A DNA stretch of 64,000 bases from Leishmania martiniquensis. Lineage: Eukaryota > Euglenozoa > Kinetoplastea > Trypanosomatida > Trypanosomatidae. The DNA lies in NCBI RefSeq assembly GCF_017916325.1, contig NC_090151.1:452001-516000 (forward strand). The letters run 5' to 3'. Both the position numbers and the translations under genes were made by a program. Below, in pieces: positions 29,081-38,532 of this stretch (position 1 is its first letter; each line of letters begins with the position of its first letter). Under the pieces are notes generated by a model, which saw only the letters and a program-made list of their open reading frames with translations, made no database searches and was not told where the DNA came from.

Positions 29081-32000
29081 TTACCTTATGGAGATGCGGA
29101 CACGCTTCGCGAGTGCGCTCGTCGCTGGGTCGTCGCTGTGTTGCGTGCGCCACTGCTCATAGTGATCTACCAAGAACCCAAAAATTTTCTTGACGGCGTG
29201 CCGCTGCGGTGCTTTCTTGACCGTCTCCTCCCCACCGCAGTAAGGCAGCTCCAGCTGCGGATGTGCCCTCTCTTTCATCATCACGCGCTGGCGCACCCTA
29301 CCCGTCAGCAGTGGCGGTCGGATCGCCGCCTCGGCTTTGCGGTTACCCACTCCGGCGTTGGTGATGCCGCTCGCAGACCTCGACAACGCCGCCAGCGGCG
29401 ACGTCCCACCTCCAGAAGGGCGCTTGTGGCCGGCAGCCTCCGCGTACCCGTGGTGGTGATCGCCGCAGGTGTCATGGGGGGAGTTGCTGCGGCGAGCAAC
29501 GATGCATGGCCGCCGTGCCTCCTCCATCATCTCTTTGTAGTAATAGTTCGTGGCAACGCAAATTTCGAAGCTCGGCAGGAGGTTGATCGCCGCCAGCGAG
29601 GTAGCAGCACTTCCGACGGTGCCGTTAGCTTCGCCAGCGTTTTCGTCCGCTGTGGCCGCCGCATCGGTGCCGCCCCTGTTGCGGCGCCACACCATCACCA
29701 TTGACCGGCGCTTCACCGGAGCCTGCGGGGTGAGGGAGGTGCTGCCTTGGTGCTCCACGTGAAGCTCCGCGAGGGTGCGAAGGTAGTGCACGACGGCGTC
29801 GTAGAGCGCGTGGGCCTCGGCGCTGTGAAAGGGCTGCCCACCCCCGCGGACACCCTCACCCTCGAGACCCGTCGTGTTCGTCACGACGTACTTGGCGTCC
29901 CCGGCAGGCCGACTCGACGCTGACTCGGTCGAGCTCACGGAATCCCCGTCGTCACGGCGCGGCAGCGTTCCCTGGAGTATATGCCTCGCCTTCGCAGCGA
30001 CGGAGGCGATACGCGACTTGCGCTTCTTCATGGCGGGCATCCCTCCCCAGATCCAGATGCGCCGCAGGGCGACGTTGTACCCGCCGCGCGCCAGCACGTC
30101 CTGCACCGTGGCCCCCGCCTCCTTCGGCCGCCCGCCAGCCGCCACCACCTCGCTGCGGTACTTCGCACGCAGGAAGTCAGCGTAGTAGTAAAGCACGCCA
30201 GCCAGCACACCGAGCGAGCCACCGGAGAAGGCGAAGGACAGCCCACTATCGTCCAGGCCAACGCGCTTCATTTCCTGTAGTACCGCCTTGGTGAATCGGA
30301 TCGGCTGTGGTGCAATGACGATGTCGTGTAGTGAGCGCGGCGGCGGCAACGGCGGAAGAGGGTCGATCGTGTACTTGGTGGACGACGCGTCGTACAGTTC
30401 ACGGCGCTTGTTGTCATCGCACACATCCGATAGCATGACAGCGTTGTTGTACGTTCTTAGGAAGCCCCACGTGCCGCCGCTGGCGTGCACGAGGCCGTCG
30501 CTATCGTCGCCGGCGCAGCAGAACATGTTTTCGCGTGAGATGGTCAGCAACGACATGAGCATGGGCACCCAGTCCGTGTGGATTTCCTTCACAGGCACCT
30601 CCTCCGGGTACTGCCGCATCATCTTCAAGCTGAGAAGCGAGAGGTCGACTTGATCGAGCCGCGTGTGGGGCAGGAAGATAGCACCGAGTTGGATGCTCTC
30701 TTCCAACCTCTCCAGCAGCTCAGTGCGGGCGGTAGAGACGAGGTAGTGCATCTCGTCCAGCTCCGACTTCAGTGCGCGCAGCTCTCGATCCGCCAGTTGC
30801 CACTCACGCTCTCCATCTGACGCCTCTTCCTCCTCGGCATCCGCCCAGTCAGCTCCGTCCGCGTGCAGAGGCGCCGCCGTATCGCTGTCGCACTTAGCAG
30901 GTGCGCCGTTCTCCCCGCTGCTGCCATGACATGCAGCCGCTGGCGGCTCACACAGGGTACCCAGAGGAGGATGGCGTGCACCGTTCGGCATGCGGCGGGA
31001 GCCGGTGCACGTGCTGCTCTCCGTGTCACTGGCGGTCCGCTCCTCCCTCTCGACTGTGTCGTCTGCGGGTGTGCCACCTTCTGCCGCTCCTCCGTTGGTC
31101 GCAGCGACGCCGAGGCGGCCGTTTTTCGACGGCGACACCACTCGCGGTTCTACGCCGTTCTTCTCCAGCGGTGGGACAACCAGTGAGTCCACCGTGACAG
31201 TGCTGTTGTGGGACACAATAAATGACGGCGATGCCGTGCACAGCGGAGAGGTGAAGGTGCCATCTACAGCGCTGCATCCAATGGGGTTGCTGATACCGCC
31301 GCCCACAACCGCCGCCGTTTCTGCCACCGGCGCCCGTCCCTTCACCACGGCATAGCTGCCGCCGAGTGCCTCGCAGGTGCTCTGCAACGGATGGTCGCGC
31401 GCGAGGCACTCAGCGGCCTTAGCACTTGGATGAAGGGTGGAGGCTAGGGGTTCGTCTGGCGGTTGCCCCTGCGCGCCGGCGCTGGGCCCGTCCTCGGCGT
31501 CGACACTGAGTGACAGCTCCGCGTGCGGTATCGTCGAAATCAAAAGGGGAGACGGCCGTAGGCTACGTGGCGCCTGCGTGGTCCCCGCGGCTCCCGTCTC
31601 GCTTGACGCTGCCCGCCCAGCCTCGCTGCTTGACACGGACTGCAGGAACGGTGGCGTCGGACTGGAATAGCCACCGCTGCCCCGGGCACCATCCTGATCG
31701 CCTCGGCAAGCGGCCAGGGTGACAGAGGAAGGGGAGACGAGCGCACCGTTGGCTGCGCCATCGCTCGCCACCGCGTGCGCCGTGGTCGACTGTGGTGAGC
31801 GCGAAATCTCCGGCAGCTGACGTGCCTGACATCCGACGATCATCGACTCCACTTCAGGTGACAGCACGGCCCGAACGACGGGGTCAAGCGGACCTCTGTA
31901 GTAGGTGTTGTACTGCACGCCGCGTGGGGCGGCTTGGGCGGTGGTGGTGGCAGCGTTGGCGTTCATGAGCGCCACCGAGGCAGCAGAGAAGCTGCCCGTG

Positions 32001-35000
32001 CCTACCGCACCGCCGATCGCCTCGGTGTGCTGATGCTGCGAAACAAAAGAGGCGGTCATCTCGTCGACTCCGGCGCTACCGCCAGCATGGAAGCTCAGGT
32101 TCGCCGGGGCGATCAGGTTCCCGGAGGCGACGCTGGTTGCGAGCGCGGTGCTCGCAAACTGCGTGCTGAGCAGCTGTAGCGAGGAGGCGATGCCCTCGTA
32201 TCGCTGAAGGTACAAGGAGAGGGGGCGTGCCTTGATCGGCATGGAGAGGAGATTGACTACCCAGCGCTTGATTCCTTGGACCAGCTCCGACACCGGGCAC
32301 CCCTCTATGAGTGACACGACGTCCAAGTACTTCATGCCGCCAATCTGGCGGTATGTGCCGCGCAACAGAAAATCGTCGCCGTAGCCTGACGCCGCCCAGA
32401 GACAGGGACCTTCCAGCGCTGCCGGGCTACGAAGACCGCCAATGCCACGTTGCCGGCCGCTTACTCCGAAGCACGTGGCATGGTGCCGCTCCCCTTTCGC
32501 TTCGCCCACGTCGCCATCACGGCCATCTCGAGAGCGGTATCGTCGCCAGCGCCGGTGACTACCGCTGCCACCGCCGCGGGACCATTGTGGCCACAGGTTA
32601 CGCCGGTGACTGCCCTCATCGCCGCCCTTGCTTGGCGCGGGTGGCCTACAGATACCGCCAGCGACGCTAGACCGCGAGGCAAGGCCTGTGCGCACGCTGC
32701 TGTTGCTGCTGCTGCTGTCACTATCGCTGCTGTTGTCCAGTGAGTCATAATCAACGATGTCGTTCGCTTCCGCGGCGCCGTAGTCGCCACTGACGCCGCC
32801 CTCATTGTCGAAGTCGCCACCACCGCTCGCCATCTGCTCAAGGGACGCAAAGGCGGTGTTGCCACTTTTGCTGCCGTTTGAGTGGGCCGTGGCGCTCGCC
32901 ACCGGAGTTCCCAACCAGCTCGCTGACGCGGGGAACATTGTGTTCAGCTCGCTCGCGACAGAGGCGCACTGCTGCCGGTGCCGACGGTTGGCTACGCGCG
33001 TCGAGGCGAGGACGACGTACAGGCCTTGACGCCGCAGCTTGTTCCAGATGCGACTCTTGATGTGGTGCAGCTTCTCCGCTCGCACATGGTGCGCCGCTGT
33101 GTGTAAGATATGCCGCGATAGCGGCGTCGACACCCTTCCCGCTACTGGCGCAGAGAAGCCTGGGGAGCCTATGGTGCTCGTGTCGTCTGGCTTGGGCCCC
33201 GGCTCACCGTATCTCTCTTGCGACGCGCGGCCCACTCGCAGTAGCTCGTCGATCCACTCGGCGTCGGTGTCCTCGCTGACCTTTTCCCTGTACTCCACCA
33301 CCATCACGCCACCGTAGCGGGCAGCAGTGATGCAGCCGACCCCGTACGCCTGCCTGGACTGTGCGTCGGCGAGGTTGAGAGAGACGGCCCTGCGCCGCGT
33401 GAAGGCAGTGTGAAAGGCAGTCGGAACGAGCGAGCACTCGTACATGGGGACAGCGACGATGACGTACGCGTAGGGTAGCCACGACGCCACCAACGTGTCT
33501 GCTTCCATTGCCTCCTGCGCGTACTTGCCCATGGGCTGCCCTGAGTTCAGCTGAGGTGAGCTCCGCAGCGAAAGCGGCGCGGGCATGTTGGTGGCACGCT
33601 TGTGTCGCTCGTCGCTTTCCCTGAGCGACCGGCACACAGACGAGGCGACCGGGGTCTTCACACTACCGGGCATGCTCGACGACCGAGCCATCGACAGGGA
33701 TGCCTGTACCTGCTGAGACGGTAGTGCCGTGGTTGTTTCCGTTGCAGGCGTGACAAGTCCCTCCGACTGTCCCGTTGATGGTTGAGAAGAGTGCAGCATC
33801 GCTCGCTGCCTCGTCTCCCCATTGACACGCGGGCTCGCTGCCTCAGCAGCTGCAGAGACGCCTGACGCTGATGCCGCACGATGCATCTCACCCTCTGTGC
33901 CAGCATGGGCAGCATCGCCGCGATCACCTTCGCCGCTTGAATGACTCGAAGCAACTACTGATGGTGGCGCGGGACCGCCTTCCTGAGGTGCATCGCGCAG
34001 GGATGATGGTGCTGGCATCCACTGCGCGGTCGCGGACGCGCGCAGGAATGGCCCCTCGCCGTCATCAGATCCGCGATCGTCGTTCTCACTGTCGGCAGTG
34101 TCGGATCGCTTCCGGCACCTTGCCTCCTCTTTACTGTGGCTGCCCTTGCCGCTGGCTGAGAGAGTCTGCCTTGCGGAGGAAGCCATGGCTGATGCTGCTG
34201 CTGCAGCCCCCTTCCTTGCGGCGCGCCGCTGCCGACGTGCCTCGTACCGCGCCAACGACCGGCGCAGGCGCTCCTGTTCATCCTGCAAGCTTACGTAGAG
34301 CCACCCGCCAAAGCACAGATCTGCGTTCCGCGGCAGGGCCTGCAGCTCCATCGCCGAAATGCTTCCAATGATGACAGGCGGCCGCGTAGCTGCCACGCCG
34401 TCGACGTCGCGGTCTTCGATGGGGTAATTGTTGAGGGGGCTCAAAGGGTCCCCCGACGCCCAGACGACTCCTGTGGAGCTTCTGTTCTGGGCTATAGAGG
34501 TGCCCAGGTGCAAGGCAGACATGCCGCTCGCTTGCCCACCATCACCCTCGCATAGGGGTGAGTGAATGCCTCCACTGCCGCTCCCCTTTCGAGCACTGCG
34601 TGACGTTTTCATGAGCGGATGATCTCTAAGCAGAGCCCCAACACCGCCCGTCGTGGCAAGCGGTGTGGGTGGCGCGCTCCTGTGCGCCTGGTCTTGCCAA
34701 CTACCCGTAGCTCTTGACAGCGGCGCGTTATTCATCCGCTTCACGCGTGCCTCGGGAACAAAGGATATGCGGTGGTACAGCCGATGGGCCGGTGCACAAC
34801 GGAAAACGACGCCGCTGTGGACAGAGAGCTCGTGGCGCCGGAGGTACGGGTGGTGGCTGTGGGCAGCCTTCTCCAGCTCGTTTGCGTCTTTCATCACCGT
34901 TCGCAGCGCTCCAGAGTCGGCATTCATCTTCCCGACGGAGGCGGCAGCGATGCACGCGTTGACCGCCACAAGCTCGAAGTCTTCGTTGACAGGGTTTGTG

Positions 35001-35470
35001 TAGCCGCTGCTGGCGGGCTGCGCTTGGTGCAGCGTTGTGAGGGACGGCCCCGCAGGCGCAGCCGCGGTCGACGAAAGGTTGGCGCGCGGGGCGCGATCGG
35101 GATACTTTGGGGAGGTGTGGTTGGACGTGGTCCTGCTAACACTTCCAGCGGTGAAGCTCGGCTGGCCACCGCTTCCCGCCCCGAGTTTGCCGCCGCATCC
35201 GGGCCGCGCCACAGCCGGGTCGCCCGACGCGGTAACTGGCGCCTTGGAGGGGTCCACAGGCGCTGTGTTCTCGTCCTTCCTGAGCGCGCGCACAGCGAAG
35301 CAGTGGTTGTTGGTGTACAGGCCCATCACCTGCCTGGATATCCCCATCCATCGACTTGCCAGGTACTCTTTAGCCTCATCGTCGTCGAGGGCGCTGTTCC
35401 AGCACGCACCGAGGAAGTCCCGCTGATAGGCGATCTGCTGCGCATGCAGTTTCTGATTCGCGCACCCCAT
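29081..35470 (-). CDS. Giant dual-acylation-signal protein A (starts MGCANQ), paralogue of the gene at 44967-51557
   Basis: Protein of 2129 aa, function unknown. It starts MGCANQKL: Gly2 plus Cys3 is the classic N-myristoylation/palmitoylation context, predicting attachment to the inner face of a membrane, often the flagellar or plasma membrane in kinetoplastids. Most of the chain is Ser/Ala/Gly-rich and disordered, but conserved islands are visible: VIVAVPMYECSLV followed by AYGVGCITAARYGGVMVVEY (Tyr at about 709); a helical block from about 1045 (LDVVSLIEGCPVSELVQGI, then LSLYLQRYEGIASSLQLL); a coiled coil from about 1550 (ELRALKSELDEMHYLV) followed by IFLPHTRLDQVDLSLLSL; and a hydrophobic segment SGGSLGVLAGVLYYYADFL. 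The same islands occur in order in the gene at 44967-51557. Island 1 resembles the MACPF/CDC/SNTX strand motif (hypothesis). ATG at 35470 is supported by the acylation signal. Confidence 0.88.
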   Translation of the reverse strand: MGCANQKLHAQQIAYQRDFLGACWNSALDDDEAKEYLASRWMGISRQVMGLYTNNHCFAVRALRKDENTAPVDPSKAPVTASGDPAVARPGCGGKLGAGSGGQPSFTAGSVSRTTSNHTSPKYPDRAPRANLSSTAAAPAGPSLTTLHQAQPASSGYTNPVNEDFELVAVNACIAAASVGKMNADSGALRTVMKDANELEKAAHSHHPYLRRHELSVHSGVVFRCAPAHRLYHRISFVPEARVKRMNNAPLSRATGSWQDQAHRSAPPTPLATTGGVGALLRDHPLMKTSRSARKGSGSGGIHSPLCEGDGGQASGMSALHLGTSIAQNRSSTGVVWASGDPLSPLNNYPIEDRDVDGVAATRPPVIIGSISAMELQALPRNADLCFGGWLYVSLQDEQERLRRSLARYEARRQRRAARKGAAAAASAMASSARQTLSASGKGSHSKEEARCRKRSDTADSENDDRGSDDGEGPFLRASATAQWMPAPSSLRDAPQEGGPAPPSVVASSHSSGEGDRGDAAHAGTEGEMHRAASASGVSAAAEAASPRVNGETRQRAMLHSSQPSTGQSEGLVTPATETTTALPSQQVQASLSMARSSSMPGSVKTPVASSVCRSLRESDERHKRATNMPAPLSLRSSPQLNSGQPMGKYAQEAMEADTLVASWLPYAYVIVAVPMYECSLVPTAFHTAFTRRRAVSLNLADAQSRQAYGVGCITAARYGGVMVVEYREKVSEDTDAEWIDELLRVGRASQERYGEPGPKPDDTSTIGSPGFSAPVAGRVSTPLSRHILHTAAHHVRAEKLHHIKSRIWNKLRRQGLYVVLASTRVANRRHRQQCASVASELNTMFPASASWLGTPVASATAHSNGSKSGNTAFASLEQMASGGGDFDNEGGVSGDYGAAEANDIVDYDSLDNSSDSDSSSSNSSVRTGLASRSSVAGGICRPPAPSKGGDEGSHRRNLWPQWSRGGGSGSHRRWRRYRSRDGRDGDVGEAKGERHHATCFGVSGRQRGIGGLRSPAALEGPCLWAASGYGDDFLLRGTYRQIGGMKYLDVVSLIEGCPVSELVQGIKRWVVNLLSMPIKARPLSLYLQRYEGIASSLQLLSTQFASTALATSVASGNLIAPANLSFHAGGSAGVDEMTASFVSQHQHTEAIGGAVGTGSFSAASVALMNANAATTTAQAAPRGVQYNTYYRGPLDPVVRAVLSPEVESMIVGCQARQLPEISRSPQSTTAHAVASDGAANGALVSPSSVTLAACRGDQDGARGSGGYSSPTPPFLQSVSSSEAGRAASSETGAAGTTQAPRSLRPSPLLISTIPHAELSLSVDAEDGPSAGAQGQPPDEPLASTLHPSAKAAECLARDHPLQSTCEALGGSYAVVKGRAPVAETAAVVGGGISNPIGCSAVDGTFTSPLCTASPSFIVSHNSTVTVDSLVVPPLEKNGVEPRVVSPSKNGRLGVAATNGGAAEGGTPADDTVEREERTASDTESSTCTGSRRMPNGARHPPLGTLCEPPAAACHGSSGENGAPAKCDSDTAAPLHADGADWADAEEEEASDGEREWQLADRELRALKSELDEMHYLVSTARTELLERLEESIQLGAIFLPHTRLDQVDLSLLSLKMMRQYPEEVPVKEIHTDWVPMLMSLLTISRENMFCCAGDDSDGLVHASGGTWGFLRTYNNAVMLSDVCDDNKRRELYDASSTKYTIDPLPPLPPPRSLHDIVIAPQPIRFTKAVLQEMKRVGLDDSGLSFAFSGGSLGVLAGVLYYYADFLRAKYRSEVVAAGGRPKEAGATVQDVLARGGYNVALRRIWIWGGMPAMKKRKSRIASVAAKARHILQGTLPRRDDGDSVSSTESASSRPAGDAKYVVTNTTGLEGEGVRGGGQPFHSAEAHALYDAVVHYLRTLAELHVEHQGSTSLTPQAPVKRRSMVMVWRRNRGGTDAAATADENAGEANGTVGSAATSLAAINLLPSFEICVATNYYYKEMMEEARRPCIVARRSNSPHDTCGDHHHGYAEAAGHKRPSGGGTSPLAALSRSASGITNAGVGNRKAEAAIRPPLLTGRVRQRVMMKERAHPQLELPYCGGEETVKKAPQRHAVKKIFGFLVDHYEQWRTQHSDDPATSALAKRVRISIR

Positions 35471-36921
35471 GGCGTGCCCACTGCGTCGACGGGGCTGCGT
35501 TTAAGGGTGGGGCTCTTAGCGTTACCTTCGTATGACGATCCGACACGCGCACACACAGGGAGCCGGGCGAGAAAAGAGAAAAAAGATGAAGTGGTGTGTG
35601 TGTGTGTTTGGGTGGGGGAGGGGAGGAGCAGGGTGTGTGTGGGACCGGCCACTGATGAAGCACCTCCGGCCAATTATGGTGTGCTAAATATGCAACGAGC
35701 GACGCAAGCGCTACCCCACTCCCACACTGTGCGAGCAGCCCCTTTAGGAGGAAGCAACAATGAGCACAAGACGCACGTGTGTCTGTGTGTGTGATGACCA
35801 CGGCCGAGTCCGCCTCGACCTGTGGATTCGGTGTGCTGGGGCCCGCACATGCAGGGTGGCCGTTGGGAGAGACGGAGAGGCATGTGAGCCCAAAGGGCGT
35901 GGGGGGGAGGTGAAGCGAAATGGGGAATACATACATAATTCAGAGTCGTCCGTTGCCGCGTGAGATGCGCCCAGGCAGCGCGGCCGCTCTGCCGTTCGTG
36001 TGGATGGTCGAAACACCTTCACTGCCGCAGGCCGCTCCGACGCCACGCCACCCCACCCCGGACTTGACCGCCGACAGCAGCAGTGATGCACCGCTCGGCC
36101 TTCGCAACGTGGTGAACACTTGGCCCTGTGCCCACATCAGGTGAGGCGGCTTGGCGCCCAAGAGGGGGGAGGGGAGGGGGGCACTGCACGACCTCCTTCC
36201 TCTCCCTCCCCCCTCTGTCACGCGAGGGCGACAAGAGGGGAGCGACCTTTTTCTTTTGCGGTTCGCGCCGCTCCCAATTCTGCGCGACTTCTTTCGCGTA
36301 AGAAAAGTGTCGGGCACACACGCACACGGACACAGACACACAGAGACCACCGCGCACTTATCCCATTGAGTCTCTCAGCGCGCCGCGGCCGTTTTTCATC
36401 GGGGCGGTTGCCCGCTGCGTTGATTTCGCTCTTCTCTTATTCGGCCGCTCTCGCCCCCCCTCTGCTCTTCGCAGCGCCAACACATACCCGAACGATCTCT
36501 GGCGATTGCTGAGGGATGGGTGACGCGTTTCAGTGTGTGTGTGTGTGTGTCACTATCACCCGAGGGTGGGGGTGGGTGGATGGGGGGACCGACTTCCTGA
36601 CCAATGGCACGGATATTCATGCAGGCTAGCGCGCAGTCCTCGCTGTTCCGTTGGCTCCCTTCCCCCTCTTCTCTCCCCACTCCACTTCCCCGCCGACACT
36701 AGTGCCCTCTCCATCAGTCATCCTGTGTAAGCGGCTTGCCCTGTTTGGCTGGAGGCACGTGCGTCAGGCATACCCGCGCCCGCGTGCGTACTCCTCTCGC
36801 GCCAGCACACAGAGGCCTCTTCTGCGGGAACAGTCATCGCTGGGAATCTCTGTTACACGCCGCCGGCAGCGACGCCCTGATCGCTCGGCGCGGGTGACTT
36901 TCCTTGGCTTCCATTGGCACC
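35471..36921 (-). other. Intercistronic region: Sm-like gene 3' UTR and MGCANQ-gene 5' UTR
   Basis: About 1.45 kb, no recognisable gene. It contains TG runs (about 35596-35608, 36533-36550), a CA run (about 36315-36342) and G/A tracts near 36165-36180. Open frames are simple-sequence. Confidence 0.65.
35526..35527 (-). promoter_or_regulatory. Candidate spliced-leader acceptor AG for the MGCANQ gene
   Basis: A T/C tract (about 35571-35592, minus strand, TTTTTTCTCTTTTCTC) is followed by its first AG at 35527-35526. No ATG lies between it and the start at 35470. Confidence 0.4.
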
Positions 36922-37350
36922 TTACACGGAAGGCCTCACCTGCTCCGCGGCCTCTAGTACTTCGCCGTAGCTCGTGCCGCCGTCTTTGGCTTCGTGGATG
37001 AAGTCCAAGTAGCGAATACAGGCGCCACGCACGACGATGCTCTGCACGCACCGCAGTGCGATCGGGCGCACCTCTACTGTGTCCTCGGCCTTGCGCGCTG
37101 CCAAGCCGTGGCTTCCACCAGCGGAGCTGCTGCTGTTGCCCATCGCTGGGTCATCCTTGCGTGGACGACCGTGACGACGGCGCACTGCGGCGAGTGCGAT
37201 GGCGTCCACCTTGATGTTCATAGTGGCTGCATCCATCTCCAGCAGACGCCCCACCACCATCGTGCCATTGGTAAGCTCCACGCGGACGAGCGCGTGCAGC
37301 GCCGGCCCTCTCGCCAAGACGCCAGGAAGTGTTGCGGCAGAGTCGCCCAT
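36922..37350 (-). CDS. Sm/LSm-fold small nuclear ribonucleoprotein-like protein, SmD-type
   Basis: Protein of 142 aa. The Sm1 motif is at about 21-53, with LVRVELTNGTMVVGRL and DAATMNIKV (the G, the conserved D and the MN pair are present). The Sm2 motif is at about 104-117: VVRGACIRYLDF, matching (I/V)RG..IR(Y/F)L of SmD1/SmD3. The linker between them (about 54-92) is unusually long and basic/Ser-rich (RRRHGRPRKDD, then a Ser run). Sm and LSm proteins form hetero-heptamer rings on snRNAs; trypanosomatids have divergent, snRNA-specific Sm subunits. Which subunit this is cannot be decided by eye. The frame continues upstream to 37371 only from GTG; ATG at 37350 is used. Confidence 0.85.
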   Translation of the reverse strand: MGDSAATLPGVLARGPALHALVRVELTNGTMVVGRLLEMDAATMNIKVDAIALAAVRRRHGRPRKDDPAMGNSSSSAGGSHGLAARKAEDTVEVRPIALRCVQSIVVRGACIRYLDFIHEAKDGGTSYGEVLEAAEQVRPSV

Positions 37351-37377
37351 ATTTTGCGTGTGTCGGCCCACCTCACC

Positions 37378-37379
37378 CT
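37378..37379 (-). promoter_or_regulatory. Candidate spliced-leader acceptor AG for the Sm-like gene
   Basis: The first CAG upstream of the start (CGCCAG, minus strand) follows a weak C/T-rich stretch at about 37385-37415. The 5' UTR would be about 27 nt. The tract is weaker than at neighbouring genes. Confidence 0.3.
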
Positions 37380-37953
37380 GGCGAATTCAAGGCCAAATAA
37401 GGAGATGGTGCGCGGGGGGGTGCCTCTGCCGGTGTTCCGCCTTTTGTTGAGCACGGAAGGGATGGCTGTCGCCGAGGTTGGGGCGAGGGAGTGGAAAGAT
37501 GTGATGGACACGACCGGTGCGGCGGCCGCACTACGCGTGAGAAGAGAGGGCGAGGAATACGGGGAAGGGCGGTGTGTGTGTGTGTGTGTGAAGAGGAGGA
37601 GGGGAAAGGGTCGCATAGGGGGCTCTTCGCGCCAAAGATGGGGCCGCGCTGCTGGCACCGCAGCTCTGCCATCCGGATGCAGTGCTCATCTCCAGCCCTC
37701 CCCTCTACTAAGCTATGCGAGGGCGGCTCCACCGAGAGTCGTGGGGATGGCTGGGGAGGGGGAGGGGGAGAGGAGGGCAGCAGATGAATGGGAAAAGGCC
37801 AAAGGAAGGGGAAGCACTGCGACAGCGCCACCTCAACAGCCCTGACCTTCTCACATCACACGACGCTGCGCTTGATGCCCGTCTACAGCGCACTGGTCTG
37901 CACCACTCCGCATGTCTGTCTGTCGCACACTCTCTCTTCCCTTGTTCCTGCCC

Positions 37954-38001
37954 GTGTGTGTGTGTGTGTGTGGGTGGGTGGGTGGGGGGCGCGCGCGCGC
38001 G
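37954..38001 (+). repeat. Compound repeat: TG run, four-run G-quadruplex motif, CG run
   Basis: TG alternation at 37954-37971 is followed by GGGTGGGTGGGTGGGGGG at 37972-37989, then CG alternation to 38001. The G part is an ideal single-T-loop quadruplex; the flanks are Z-DNA-prone. The G-rich strand is the non-coding strand of the transcription unit. Confidence 0.85.
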
Positions 38002-38532
38002 GAAGAGCGGCGTTTTCTCGCGTGCTTGACGATCCCACGGCAGCCCGCTTCGTACACGGCAAGCGGCGGCACCGCCACGTTCCCCAGCGGCGTGCGGAGA
38101 TGAGTGAGAAACGCGTGGATAAAGAGTCATGGTGCGAAGGAAATGCACTCCCCCTCCCCCTTTTCACACACGCAGCCACACCTTCACACACACACACACA
38201 CAGAGGGATGGGGGGAGCAGAAAGACTGCGCACAAAGACAGAGGCTGCACGAAAAGTGACACGCACGGACGGGGGATGGGGAGGGGAGGGGACGAGAGTC
38301 ACCCTGGATACTGTCCACTGTACATGCACATGCGCCGATGTGTGTTACGCATGCTTATTCTGTGGCAGTTTACATCTAAGATGTGGCGCACGGACGATTC
38401 TGCGGTGTCGGAGGTGTGCTGAAGCACGAGGGGAGGAGGAGGGGGGCGACAGTGAGCAGGAGGGAGAGCACAGCGGCAGCGCCCTCCCAGTATCCCCATC
38501 TCCCCCACTCACTTCCCCCCGCCATAGCCTGC

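Larger units (their letters stand above)
37351..38532 (-). other. Intercistronic region: SFI1-like gene 3' UTR and Sm-like 5' UTR
   Basis: About 1.2 kb without a recognisable gene. It holds TG runs (about 37571-37590, 37954-37971), the G-quadruplex/CG block (37972-38001), a CA run (about 38185-38202) and G/A tracts near 37755-37780 and 38430-38445. Confidence 0.65.

Noticed and set aside
34772..35794. 340-codon plus-strand open frame
   Set aside because: Antisense to the MGCANQ gene and then simple sequence; no recognisable domain or start signal.
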